From NCBI RefSeq assembly GCF_002157505.1, contig NZ_NFSC01000031.1, forward strand, positions 930,001 to 994,000: DNA of 64,000 bases. Reading direction: 5' to 3'. This DNA is from Arthrobacter agilis. Lineage in GTDB: Bacteria > Actinomycetota > Actinomycetes > Actinomycetales > Micrococcaceae. Below the pieces are notes generated by a model. The model was not told where the DNA came from and made no database searches. It saw nothing but the letters and a program-made list of their open reading frames with translations. Below, piece by piece: positions 54,344 through 63,262 of the stretch (its first letter is position 1; each line of letters starts with the position of its first letter). The position numbers were made by a program, and so were the translations under genes.

Positions 54344-56046
54344 CCGGCCACAGACCGGACCCCGTCGGCCACGGCCCGGCGGATGCGGGCATGGAGGTCC
54401 CGGAGCGTACTGCGGTCCGCCCGGACCTCGAGGATGGAGCGGCCCCGAATGGGCCGCTCCATCGCTGTATCCAGCTCCTCCAGCGTGGTCGCCCGCTCGT
54501 AGTGCAGCCCGTAGGCAGCGGCGAGCGCGGCGAGGTCCACGGTGTGCGGCGTCCCGAACAGGCGCTCGACGGCGGCCCCGTACCGCTCCGTCGTCGCCTC
54601 CGCGCCGTGCTCGAGGAGGCCGAAGATGCCCCCGCCGCCGTCGTTGAGCACCACGATGTGGAGGTCCGGCTGCGCTTCGCCGCTGCCGAGGAGCAGCCCG
54701 CCGACGTCGTGCAGGAACGTCAGGTCGCCCATCAGCACGCGTGTCGGGATGCCGGCGGCGAGTGCCACGCCCGTGGCCGTCGAGATGGTGCCGTCGATCC
54801 CGGCCAGCCCCCGGTTGGCGAAGACCTCCAGGGGGTGCCAGTCGGTCGCGGCGACGAGGTCGACGTCGCGGATGGGGTTGGAGGAGCCGAGCACCAGGTT
54901 CCCGTCCGTGTGCTCCCACACCGCGTCGGCGACGTGCAGGCCGGTAATACGGTCCTCGTCCGCCAGCAGGGACTGGACGGCGGCGTCCGCCGTCGCTCCC
55001 GCTTCCCGCCACGAGCGGAGCCAGCCGTCCTCGCCGCGCCCCGCGAACTCCAGCAGGTCCGGCAGGGTGTCGATGATGCGCTCGGTACGCCGGCCCTCCT
55101 CGAACCAGGCCACCGGCGCGGGCAGGTACAGCGCATGCTCGACGTCGGCCCGGGCGAGGAGCGCTGTGACCGGACGCGACAGCGTGGGGCGACCGAAGGT
55201 CACCACGCGCGTGATGGCCGGGCCGAGGTGCTCGAGCAGCAGCCGGTAGGGAGCGATCGCACTGGTGCCGAAACGCGCGTTGGACGACGGTTCGGCGAGC
55301 AGCGGGAGGTCCAGGTGCGCGGCGAAGACCGCGGCGAGCTCTCCCGCTCCATGGCCTGCGACGACGACGGTCCGAGTGCCGTTGCGTTGCCCCTGCACCG
55401 GCGCCGGGGCCCCTGTCGCTGCAGCCGGAACCGCCGCGGGTGCGGTAGCCGGGGCGGGACGGGTTGCGCCGGAGGGCACGAGCGGATCGCGGTAGGCGAG
55501 GTTCAGGTGCACCGGCCCGGGTGGCTGGGTGGGAACCCCGTCCGCGGGCCGTCCGACAGCGGCCCCCAGGGCCTCCCCGATCGGGTCGGTCGGATCCTCA
55601 CCGGCTCCCAGGTCGAGGCCCGCACGCACGTGCACACCGAACAGGTCCGGCTGCACGGTGGTCTGGTTGGCGCCGGTCCCCCGCAGCTCGCCGGGGCGAT
55701 CGGCGGACACCACGACCAGGGGGACTGCCGCGTGGTTGGCCTCCATGACGGCCGGCAGCAGCTCCCCTACCGCCGTTCCCGACGTCGTCACCACGGCGGC
55801 AGGCCGCTGGGCGCCGAGTGCGAGGCCCAGGGCGGTGAAGGCTGCCGACCTCTCGTCGATCCGCACGTGCAGGCGGACGCGTCCCGCAGCCTCCGCGTCG
55901 GCGAGGGCATAGGCGAGGGGCGCGCTGCGGGAACCCGGCGCGACGACGACGTCGACGATGCCCCCTGCCACGAGGGCTGCGACCGCGCGGGCGGCCGAGG
56001 CGGCGGAGTCGAGTGGAACTGGAGGGGGCGTCGCTGTTGTCGTCAC
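54340..56046 (-). CDS. menD: SEPHCHC synthase (menaquinone biosynthesis)
   Basis: A 568-residue ThDP-dependent enzyme that adds 2-oxoglutarate to isochorismate. The N-terminal domain has [18 protein letters not shown] (about residues 32-49) and [19 protein letters not shown] (about 83-101). The ThDP/Mg domain has [14 protein letters not shown] and [17 protein letters not shown] (about 450-490). The Arg-rich active-site Arg near RSAP fits MenD. The GTG at 56046 has GGAAGG upstream. It is convergent with the ABC operon; a hairpin in the gap upstream (56074-56098) separates it from phoX. Confidence 0.93.
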   Translation of the reverse strand: MTTTATPPPVPLDSAASAARAVAALVAGGIVDVVVAPGSRSAPLAYALADAEAAGRVRLHVRIDERSAAFTALGLALGAQRPAAVVTTSGTAVGELLPAVMEANHAAVPLVVVSADRPGELRGTGANQTTVQPDLFGVHVRAGLDLGAGEDPTDPIGEALGAAVGRPADGVPTQPPGPVHLNLAYRDPLVPSGATRPAPATAPAAVPAAATGAPAPVQGQRNGTRTVVVAGHGAGELAAVFAAHLDLPLLAEPSSNARFGTSAIAPYRLLLEHLGPAITRVVTFGRPTLSRPVTALLARADVEHALYLPAPVAWFEEGRRTERIIDTLPDLLEFAGRGEDGWLRSWREAGATADAAVQSLLADEDRITGLHVADAVWEHTDGNLVLGSSNPIRDVDLVAATDWHPLEVFANRGLAGIDGTISTATGVALAAGIPTRVLMGDLTFLHDVGGLLLGSGEAQPDLHIVVLNDGGGGIFGLLEHGAEATTERYGAAVERLFGTPHTVDLAALAAAYGLHYERATTLEELDTAMERPIRGRSILEVRADRSTLRDLHARIRRAVADGVRSVAG

Positions 56047-56073
56047 GGTCCCATCCTTCCATCCGGGCACGGG

Positions 56074-56098
56074 CGCACCCCCTCTGGCAGGGGGTGCG
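56074..56098. terminator. Hairpin between phoX and menD
   Basis: CGCACCCCCT and AGGGGGTGCG form a perfect 10 bp stem with a 5 nt loop. It lies 61 bp beyond the phosphatase stop on the reverse strand and is placed to end that transcript before menD. Confidence 0.65.
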
Positions 56099-56159
56099 TC
56101 CGGCCCCGCGTCCAGCCAGGCGCCCGGCCCTGCATCGGCCAGACGTCCAGCGGGAATGT

Positions 56160-58220
56160 CTAGGCGCGGTAGACCTGCACCACGGACGGCCGGGGAAGGG
56201 CTGCCTGGCCCTTCCCCGGGGTGCTGCCGGCCGGCACGTAGTCGGGGAAGAAGGAGTACTGGTCCGCCCAGCTGCCGTCCTCACCCGGGTGCTGCACGGC
56301 GACGAAGACCGTGCCGTCCTGGTCGTGGATGACCGGGCTGCACGTCTCGGCGTCGCGCGGCACGGCGAGGAACTGCTGCACGCGCCCGCGCTCCGCTCCT
56401 TCGAGGCCCACCTTGAACAGTCCGTCGCTGAAGCCGACCGTGCCGGGCTGGCCGTCGGTGGAGATCCACAGGTTGCCGGCCGAGTCGAAGGCGACGTTGT
56501 CGGGGCAGGAGATCGGCGAGACCCTGTCCTTCGGGTAGCCGCCGAAGTACGTTGCCGGGTTGCGCTCCGGGTCGCCGCAGACGAGGAGCAGGTTCCAGGT
56601 GAACCGCGTGCCGGACGCGTCGCCGCCGGCCTCGGTCAGTTCGACGACGTGGCCGTCGCGGTTCTGGGTGCGTGGGTTCGCCTCGTCGGCGACGGCGTTG
56701 GAGCCCACGCCACGGTTGGTGTTGTTGGTGCAGGCGACGTAGACCCTGCCGGTGAGGGGGTTCGGTTGCACGTCCTCGCAGCGGTCCATCTTGGTGGCAC
56801 CCATCCTGTCGGCGGCCAGGCGCGTGAAGACGGCGACCTCCGCGGCCGTCATGCCTGCGACCACCGACTGGTTGTCGATGAGGAGCGGCAGCCACTCACC
56901 GACGCCGTCGAACGCCCCGTCGGAGGGAAGCGTGCCGCTGCCGTCGATCTCGGCGACGGAATCGCCCTGGAAGCGTGCGACGTAGAGCGAACCCTCGCTC
57001 AGCAGTGTCATGTTGGCCTTGCGTGCGGCGGCGCTCGTGCCGGGCTGGACCGTGTTCGTCGACACGAACTTGTAGAGGTAGTCGAAACGCTCGTCGTCGC
57101 CCATGTACGCCACGACGCGGCCGTCGGACGCGACGGTCACATTGGCGCCCTCGTGCTTGAAGCGTCCGAGCGCGGAGTGCTTCCTGGGCGTGGAGGTGGG
57201 GTCGAAGGGATCGACTTCGACGATGTAGCCGAAGCGGTGCTTCTCGTTCTCGTAGCCGGCGTTGCGGGTGTCCCACCGTGCCTCGTCCACCTCCCAGCCA
57301 CGCGCCGTCGGACGGCTGGTGAGGCCGTAACGGCGGTCGCCGTCGCTGGTGCCTGTAGCCACGAAGTAGCCGTTGAAGTTCTCCTCGCCCGAGAGGATGG
57401 TGCCCCACGGCGTGGTGCCGCCGGCACAGTTCCCGAGGGTCCCGAGGATGGTGCGGCCGGCGGGATCGTCCCGGGTCTTCAGCAGGTCCGACCCGGCGGC
57501 GGGGCCGGTCACCTCGTAGGGGGTGGTGGTCAGGTAGCGGCGGTTCAGCGGGGCGCCCTGGACGTAGGACCACGGCTTGTTCCGGTTCCTGCGCTCGAGT
57601 TCGACGACGGACAGTCCGTGGGCCGCCTTGCCGATACCGCGGACCTCGGCGGCGGGCAGGGTCGGCGGGACCATGATGGTTTCGTTGGTGTACTCGTGGT
57701 TCGCGAAGAGCACCGCGCGGCGGCCCTTGCTGCCCTCGATCTCGAGAACGTCCGTGTAGTCGCAGTTGTAGCCGAACTGCAGGGCCTGGGCCTCGGCGGT
57801 CTGGTTGTCCGCGTCGAAGGCCGGCGAGGTGCGAAACAGCGGGTCTCCCCAGCGGATCACGGGCTTCCAGCCGTAGCCCTCGGGCACCGTCATGGCGTCC
57901 ACCGAGGCGTCGACCGGCGCGATCGGGTCGAACGGCAGGTTGTCCTTGAGATAGCCCGTGCCAGGCAGTGGTGCGGCCTGGGCCGAGCCGGCCCCGGTCT
58001 GCATGCCGACGAGGAGGGTCAGCGCGCCGGCGGCACCGGCGCCGAGCGCACTGCGGCGCGAGAACTCGCTCGAGACGATATCGCGGAAGTAGGCGTTGGT
58101 GGTCGTGTTGCAGACCGCGTCGGAGCAGGCGTTGTCACACTTCAGCGCACAGGTGACGGCGCTGCGCTTCCCTTTGGTGGAGCCGAGCATCGGCAGCAGG
58201 CGGCGCGGGGTTTCAGTCAT
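56160..58220 (-). CDS. PhoX-family alkaline phosphatase, Tat-exported
   Basis: A 686-residue protein of the PhoX (DUF839) family. The N-terminus carries a Cys-rich stretch with Cys24, Cys28, Cys32 and Cys37, then a twin-arginine signal SRRSALGAG (Arg55-Arg56) followed by a hydrophobic core, so export is by Tat. The body is a beta-propeller: GYGWKPVIRWGDPLF, FANHEYTN (metal ligands), GGTTPWGTILSGEENFNGYF, and the late GNLWISTDGQPGTVG. PhoX uses Ca and Fe to release phosphate from organic esters. GAGG precedes the ATG. No Pho-box could be asserted. Confidence 0.9.
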   Translation of the reverse strand: MTETPRRLLPMLGSTKGKRSAVTCALKCDNACSDAVCNTTTNAYFRDIVSSEFSRRSALGAGAAGALTLLVGMQTGAGSAQAAPLPGTGYLKDNLPFDPIAPVDASVDAMTVPEGYGWKPVIRWGDPLFRTSPAFDADNQTAEAQALQFGYNCDYTDVLEIEGSKGRRAVLFANHEYTNETIMVPPTLPAAEVRGIGKAAHGLSVVELERRNRNKPWSYVQGAPLNRRYLTTTPYEVTGPAAGSDLLKTRDDPAGRTILGTLGNCAGGTTPWGTILSGEENFNGYFVATGTSDGDRRYGLTSRPTARGWEVDEARWDTRNAGYENEKHRFGYIVEVDPFDPTSTPRKHSALGRFKHEGANVTVASDGRVVAYMGDDERFDYLYKFVSTNTVQPGTSAAARKANMTLLSEGSLYVARFQGDSVAEIDGSGTLPSDGAFDGVGEWLPLLIDNQSVVAGMTAAEVAVFTRLAADRMGATKMDRCEDVQPNPLTGRVYVACTNNTNRGVGSNAVADEANPRTQNRDGHVVELTEAGGDASGTRFTWNLLLVCGDPERNPATYFGGYPKDRVSPISCPDNVAFDSAGNLWISTDGQPGTVGFSDGLFKVGLEGAERGRVQQFLAVPRDAETCSPVIHDQDGTVFVAVQHPGEDGSWADQYSFFPDYVPAGSTPGKGQAALPRPSVVQVYRA

Positions 58221-58418
58221 GGGTGGTACCTCTCGGAGGGGTGAACGTCGTCCGCTCCCACCCTGCCGAGCTCACCTGAACAGCCGGAGTGCGTCGCGGT
58301 GAACGCCCCATGAACGCCGCCCGAACAGGAGGGCGGCCCCCGCCTCGGAACCGGCGCTGGTGTCCGACGCCGAATGCCCCTCCGCGACCGCCTCGGCCGC
58401 AGACCCCGCAGGCCCGCG

Positions 58419-59222
58419 TCAGGCCGCCGAGAGGCCGGCGTCCTGGAAGCCGCCGTCCATGCGCAGCGGGAGCGCCCGCCCCAGCTGCCGTTCCCGCGCC
58501 GCGTGCACGAACGCGTCGAACAGCGCCGTCTCCGTCGGGCTCTGCTCGGGGTGCCACTGGACGCCGATGCAGAAGCGGTTGGAGGGGAGCTCGATGGCCT
58601 CGATGATGCCGTCGCTGCTCCAGGCGGAGGCCTGCAGCCCGAGACCCACCCGATCGACGGCCTGATGGTGGGAGACCGGGACGGCGTCGAGGTGGGTTGC
58701 TCCCATGACCTGCGCCACCTGCGACCCGGGTCGCAGGTCCACGGGGACCTCGTTGAAGCGGTGGTTTCCGAGCTGGTAGGGGCTGTCGCCCACCAGGTCG
58801 GGCAGGTGCTGGTGCAGCGAGCCTCCGAGCGCCACGTTGAGCATCTGCTCGCCGCGGCAGATCCCGAGCAGCGGCAGGTCGATCCGGACGGCCTCCCGCA
58901 CGACGGCGGAATCCCAGGCATCGCGCAGCCGGTGGGGCGCATCTGTCTCGGCGTGCGGCTCGGCCCCGTAGCGCGCCGGATCGATGTCCCAGCCTCCGAC
59001 GACGATCACGCCGTCGAGCCTCGGCAGCAGCTGCTCGACGACGCCGCCGTCGGTTCCCTGCGGCGGCAGCAGCACGGGGATGGCACCGGCGGCGAGGACG
59101 GGCGCCAGGTAGTTCTGCGGCAGGAAGGCCGCCTCGATGGTTCCGCACCCCTCGGTCCCGGCGATATCGAGGTAGGACGTCAGGCCGATGACCGGCATGG
59201 GGAGCGAGTCCGAGGATGTCAA
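58419..59222 (-). CDS. PuuD-like gamma-glutamyl-GABA hydrolase (peptidase C26)
   Basis: A class I glutamine amidotransferase-like hydrolase. The nucleophile Cys is in LGICRGEQMLNVALGG (about residues 108-123) and the catalytic His-Glu in GVQWHPEQSP. N-terminal PVIGLTSYLD and VVVGGWDIDPARYG fit the gamma-glutamyl-gamma-aminobutyrate hydrolase PuuD. It would release GABA from the glutamylated putrescine route or act on a related gamma-glutamyl compound. It is not beside the GABA island. A TTG start at 59222 is favoured by AAGGA 8 nt upstream; an ATG at 59198 (8 codons later) has no site. Confidence 0.85.
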   Translation of the reverse strand: MTSSDSLPMPVIGLTSYLDIAGTEGCGTIEAAFLPQNYLAPVLAAGAIPVLLPPQGTDGGVVEQLLPRLDGVIVVGGWDIDPARYGAEPHAETDAPHRLRDAWDSAVVREAVRIDLPLLGICRGEQMLNVALGGSLHQHLPDLVGDSPYQLGNHRFNEVPVDLRPGSQVAQVMGATHLDAVPVSHHQAVDRVGLGLQASAWSSDGIIEAIELPSNRFCIGVQWHPEQSPTETALFDAFVHAARERQLGRALPLRMDGGFQDAGLSAA

Positions 59223-59323
59223 GCGAATGTTCCTTTCAAGAGACCATTGACACTCAATTCTAGTGCCCCGGCGTTGACGCCATGTTTCGGGCGCGTGAGG
59301 ATTCCGTGTCGTTTTCCCCGGAG

Positions 59324-60355
59324 TCAGCCCTGCTGTGCTGCCGCGAGCACCGCGTAGCAGCGCGACAGGCGTTCCAGCCACTCAATCCTTCTCGCCGGAG
59401 CCGCGGCGAAGTGGAGCAGCTTCTCCCCGGAGACCTCCACGTCCCGCACGGGAAGTGCCCCGGCCAACGGCACGAGCGACGCGTCGGTGACGTCACCGGC
59501 CATGAGGGACACCGTTCCCAGGCCGCACGCGTAGGGCAGCTCCGGCAGCGCGGCGGCGAGGGCGACGCCGGCACGGATGCCGACGGACGTGTCGAGGGCG
59601 GAACTGACGACGGCGGGAAGGCCCGCACGGGCGATGATGTCGAGGGCCCGGCGCACGCCTCCGAGCGGCGGCGCCTTGATGACGAGGAGGTCGGCTGCGT
59701 CCTCCCGGGCGACGCGCAGCGGGTCGTCCTGGCGCCTTACGCTCTCGTCCGCCGCGACCAGGACCGGATCGCCGCGGCGGCGCAGCTCGAGCCGCACCGC
59801 CCGCAGGCCGGCGATGTGCGCGACCGGCTGCTCGACGTACTGCAGGCGGAACGGGGCAAGCGCGTCGAGGGCGGTGAGCGCCTCGCCGACCTCCCACCCG
59901 CCATTGGCGTCCACCTTGATCCCCGCCTCCGGGAGGAGCCTGCGCACTTCGGCGACGCGGGCGACGTCGTCCGCCAGGTCCTGCCCCTTCTCCGCCACCT
60001 TCACCTTCACCGCGCCGACGGCGCCGAAACGGGACAGCACCCCTTCGACCGCGGCAGGTCCCACCGCGGGGACCGTCGCGTTGACGAGCACCGACGCACG
60101 GACCGGGTCCGGGAATCCGTGCCAGGCCGATTCGATGGCAGAGGCGAGCCACGGAGCGGACTCGGCGTCGTCGTACTCGAGGAACGGACAGAACTCGCCC
60201 CACCCTGCCGGTCCCCGGACCAGGAGGGCCTCACGCACGAGGACGCCCCGGAACTTCACCCGCATGGGGACCGACACCACGTGCGCCGAGGCCGCGATCT
60301 CCTCCAGCGGAGGCAGCGGAAGGGGAGCCGGCGGGGCCATCGGTTGCATGTGCAC
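59324..60355 (-). CDS. menC: o-Succinylbenzoate synthase
   Basis: A 343-residue enolase-superfamily enzyme that dehydrates SHCHC to o-succinylbenzoate in menaquinone synthesis. Catalytic features are the Lys pair in AVKVKVAEKG (about residues 113-122), metal ligands in IKVDANGGW (about 145-153), YVEQPVA and LVAADESVR, and the second Lys in LVIKAPPLGGV (about 224-234). The GTG at 60355 lies exactly 6 nt after TAGCCT, so the leaderless start is preferred to the ATG two codons on. It is divergent from the PAP2 phosphatase gene. Confidence 0.93.
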   Translation of the reverse strand: MHMQPMAPPAPLPLPPLEEIAASAHVVSVPMRVKFRGVLVREALLVRGPAGWGEFCPFLEYDDAESAPWLASAIESAWHGFPDPVRASVLVNATVPAVGPAAVEGVLSRFGAVGAVKVKVAEKGQDLADDVARVAEVRRLLPEAGIKVDANGGWEVGEALTALDALAPFRLQYVEQPVAHIAGLRAVRLELRRRGDPVLVAADESVRRQDDPLRVAREDAADLLVIKAPPLGGVRRALDIIARAGLPAVVSSALDTSVGIRAGVALAAALPELPYACGLGTVSLMAGDVTDASLVPLAGALPVRDVEVSGEKLLHFAAAPARRIEWLERLSRCYAVLAAAQQG

Positions 60356-60361
60356 GACCTC

Positions 60362-60367
60362 AGGCTA
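60362..60367 (-). promoter_or_regulatory. -10 box of menC, leaderless promoter
   Basis: TAGCCT on the reverse strand ends 6 nt before the GTG at 60355. Confidence 0.5.
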
Positions 60368-60402
60368 CGGGAGCCCTCGGTGCCCCCGGAGGTTCCGGGA
60401 CG

Positions 60403-61356
60403 GTGACGGAACTCGCAGGATCGTATGGAACCATGGGGTCGATGACCTCGCAGCGAACCCCTTCCCGGCAGGCGCGGGCAGCACGCTCGCCGCTGCTGTT
60501 CGTGCTGGCCGCCGTCGCCTGCGCGACGGCGCTCGGGTGGACCTACTGGGCCTTCGTCCGGACCACCACGGGCCAGTTCGCCGACGAATCCGCGTGGCGC
60601 GAGGCAGGAGTCGCAGCGCCCGGCACGCAGCTGCCGTTCCTGCGGTTCCTGGACACGCTGCCCACCATCTCGGTGGTCCTCGCGGCTGCCGCCATCCTGT
60701 TCGTGGCCTTCCGGCGCAGGCGATACGCCGCCGCCCTGACGGCCGTGGCCGTCATCGCGGCCTCCAACCTGACGACGCAGATCCTCAAGAACCTCGTCTT
60801 CGACCGCCCCGACCGGGGCGTCGATACGCTGGACTTCAATTCATTACCATCAGGGCATACAACGCTCGCGGCCTCGGCCGCTGCTGCCGTCTTCATCATC
60901 GCCACGCCCCGCTGGCGCCCCTTCGCTGCAGCGGCAGGAGGGGGCTACTCCGTCCTCGCCGGCGCTGCCACCTTTATCAACCTGTGGCACCGCCCGGCCG
61001 ACGTCGTTGCCGCCCTCCTCGTCGTCGGGGCCTGGACGCTGGTCGGAGGCCTGATCATCATGCGCACGGGGAACACCTGGAACACCTGGCGGGGTTTCGG
61101 TGCGCACTGGGCGTCCTCGCGGGGCTGGCTCATCCTGTGCTGGGTACTCGGGCTCGGCAGCCTGGTGCTGGCCGCCGCCCTCTACCTCTCCGTCCAGGCC
61201 GCCGGCCCCGCGCCCGCACCCGGGACGGCGAGCGTGCCCCTGTTCTTCTGGTCGGGCCTCACCTGCATCGTCGGCGTCGGCTTCGCCCTCTCGGCCAGCG
61301 TCGGCTGGCTCTTCGCGGCCCAGGCGCGGGTGACGGCGGAGCAGGCACGGCCGTAA
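60403..61356 (+). CDS. PAP2-family membrane phosphatase
   Basis: A membrane protein of up to 317 residues with about six hydrophobic segments. The PAP2 catalytic blocks are KNLVFDRPDR (about 127-136), LPSGHTTLAAS (about 147-157, catalytic His) and NLWHRPADVVAALLV (about 196-210, second His). It likely dephosphorylates a lipid or undecaprenyl diphosphate-type substrate. The second half, five membrane segments beyond the active site, is longer than in the simplest members. The GTG at 60403 follows GGAGG; ATGs at 60433 and 60442 are alternatives that would remove only hydrophilic residues. Confidence 0.83.
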   Translation: MTELAGSYGTMGSMTSQRTPSRQARAARSPLLFVLAAVACATALGWTYWAFVRTTTGQFADESAWREAGVAAPGTQLPFLRFLDTLPTISVVLAAAAILFVAFRRRRYAAALTAVAVIAASNLTTQILKNLVFDRPDRGVDTLDFNSLPSGHTTLAASAAAAVFIIATPRWRPFAAAAGGGYSVLAGAATFINLWHRPADVVAALLVVGAWTLVGGLIIMRTGNTWNTWRGFGAHWASSRGWLILCWVLGLGSLVLAAALYLSVQAAGPAPAPGTASVPLFFWSGLTCIVGVGFALSASVGWLFAAQARVTAEQARP

Positions 61357-61462
61357 CACCCTCGGGCCCCCTCCGCACGCCCTTTCCACATCCCGCCGCC
61401 CCTGTTGAAGCGCTGACGCGACGGTGCAACGCTGGCCGGACCAGCGACGAAAGAGGCGTGCG

Positions 61463-62611
61463 ATGAAAGCCATGGTGTACCGCGGGCCCTACAAGATCCG
61501 GGTCGAGGAAAAACCCATGCCGAAGATCGAGCACCCGAACGATGCGATCGTCCGCGTCACGACCGCGGCGATCTGCGGCTCGGACCTGCACCTGTACCAC
61601 GGGCTGATGCCGGACACCCGGGTCGGCCACACGTTCGGGCACGAGTTCATCGGCGTCGTCGAGGAGGTGGGTCCCTCCGTCCAGAACCTCAAGCGCGGGG
61701 ACCGCGTCATGGTGCCCTTCAACGTCTACTGCGGGTCCTGCTACTTCTGCGCCCGCGGCCTGTACTCGAACTGCCACAACGTCAACCCGAACGCGACGGC
61801 GGTGGGCGGCATCTACGGCTACTCGCACACGACCGGCGGGTACGACGGCGGCCAGGCGGAGTTCGTGCGTGTGCCCTTCGCCGACGTGGGGCCCGCGATC
61901 ATCCCCGACTGGATGGACAGCGAGGACGCGGTGCTCCTCACCGATGCCCTCGCCACCGGGTACTTCGGCGCGCAGCTCGGCGACATCGTCGAGGGCGACA
62001 CCGTAGTGGTGTTCGGTGCCGGCCCCGTCGGGCTGTACGCCGCGAAGTCGGCCTGGTTCATGGGCGCGGGGCGCGTCATCGTCATCGACCACCTCGAATA
62101 CCGGCTCGAGAAGGCCCGCACCTTCGCCTCTGCCGAGACCTTCAACTTCGCGGAGTACGACGACATCGTGGTCGAGATGAAGAAGACCACCGACTATCTG
62201 GGCGCGGACGTCGTGATCGACGCCGTGGGAGCGGAGGCGGACGGCAACTTCCTCCAGCAGGTCACCGGCACCAAGCTCAAGCTGCAGGGAGGCTCCCCCA
62301 TCGCTCTCAACTGGGCGATCGACGCCGTGCGCAAGGGCGGGACGGTATCCGTCGTCGGAGCCTATGGCCCGATCTTCAGCGCGGTGAAATTCGGTGATGC
62401 GCTCAACAAGGGCCTGACCCTGCGCATGAACCAGACGCCGGTTAAGCGGCAGTGGCCGCGCCTCTTCGACCACATCCGGAACGGCCACCTGAAGCCGAAC
62501 GACATCGTCACGCACCGGATACCCCTCGAGGACATCGCGGAGGGCTATCACATGTTCTCCGCGAAGCTCGACAACTGCATCAAGACGCTCGTCATCGCGA
62601 ACCCCAGCTAG
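61463..62611 (+). CDS. Zinc-dependent alcohol/formaldehyde dehydrogenase
   Basis: A 382-residue medium-chain dehydrogenase of the glutathione-independent formaldehyde dehydrogenase group. Catalytic zinc ligands: Cys in AAICGSDLHLYHG (about 33-45) and GHTFGHEFIGVVEEVG (about 54-69). Structural zinc Cys are in YCGSCYFCARGLYSNC (about 90-105). NAD is bound by VVFGAGPVGLYAAKSAWFMGA (about 185-205). These enzymes oxidise formaldehyde or other small aldehydes/alcohols. AAAGAGG precedes the ATG. A small conserved partner gene begins 9 bp downstream. Confidence 0.88.
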   Translation: MKAMVYRGPYKIRVEEKPMPKIEHPNDAIVRVTTAAICGSDLHLYHGLMPDTRVGHTFGHEFIGVVEEVGPSVQNLKRGDRVMVPFNVYCGSCYFCARGLYSNCHNVNPNATAVGGIYGYSHTTGGYDGGQAEFVRVPFADVGPAIIPDWMDSEDAVLLTDALATGYFGAQLGDIVEGDTVVVFGAGPVGLYAAKSAWFMGAGRVIVIDHLEYRLEKARTFASAETFNFAEYDDIVVEMKKTTDYLGADVVIDAVGAEADGNFLQQVTGTKLKLQGGSPIALNWAIDAVRKGGTVSVVGAYGPIFSAVKFGDALNKGLTLRMNQTPVKRQWPRLFDHIRNGHLKPNDIVTHRIPLEDIAEGYHMFSAKLDNCIKTLVIANPS

Positions 62612-62620
62612 GAGATCACC

Positions 62621-63214
62621 GTGTCGTCATCCACGCCGTCAACGCCCTACGTCGCGAACAAGCCCAAGGACATCCCGACCGCGGAAGAGTTGCGCGCCCG
62701 TATCCCCGGCTGGGGCGTGGATCTCGACCCCAAGGACCGCCCGTCGTTCCCCCGGGAGGTGTTCGACCCGGCCGGGACGGGGGCGCACTGGGACTACCCC
62801 GAGGAGCAGCAGGGCCGGGAGGGGCGGGAGCGGTCGATCGAGCACGGCCAGCTGACCCCGGTCTTCGGCACGAGCGTTCCCCTGAAAGGCGTCTCCGGCA
62901 GCATCCGCCGCTACGCCTACCGCTACAGCGAGGGCCGCGCCGCGCACTGGCTCCTGCTCCTGCTCGGGGACCGCGTGGACGCGTGGGGTTCGCACGTGGC
63001 CTCGTTCGCCACGCTACGGCCCGACAACCCCATCACGGAGACGGGAGTCCTGTCCGAGGGGCGCCGGCACGGACTGGCGTCGCGCTTCGGCAAGGGGCGC
63101 GCGGACGTGAACCACTCCTGGATCGATCCGATCGTCGTCGGTGGTCCGTGGGTCGTCGCGACGGCGGGTGCGGCCCTTGCCGCGCGCGCCATCGCCCGCC
63201 ACGGGCGGCACTGA
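62621..63214 (+). CDS. Conserved hypothetical partner of the formaldehyde-dehydrogenase-like enzyme
   Basis: A 197-residue protein I cannot assign. The first 60 residues are hydrophilic (TAEELRARIPGWGVDLDPKDRPSFPRE), the centre contains VSGSIRRYAYRYSEGRAAHWLLLLLGDRVDAWGSHVASF (in part), and residues about 165-190 form one hydrophobic C-terminal anchor (IVVGGPWVVATAGAALAARAIA), so it may be a tail-anchored membrane protein. It starts at GTG with GGAG upstream and is in one operon with the dehydrogenase, which is its only clue to function. Confidence 0.8.
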   Translation: MSSSTPSTPYVANKPKDIPTAEELRARIPGWGVDLDPKDRPSFPREVFDPAGTGAHWDYPEEQQGREGRERSIEHGQLTPVFGTSVPLKGVSGSIRRYAYRYSEGRAAHWLLLLLGDRVDAWGSHVASFATLRPDNPITETGVLSEGRRHGLASRFGKGRADVNHSWIDPIVVGGPWVVATAGAALAARAIARHGRH

Positions 63215-63262
63215 GGCCGGAAGGGCACGCCTGTCGAGACGGGGCGGCGGGCCACGCTGCGA

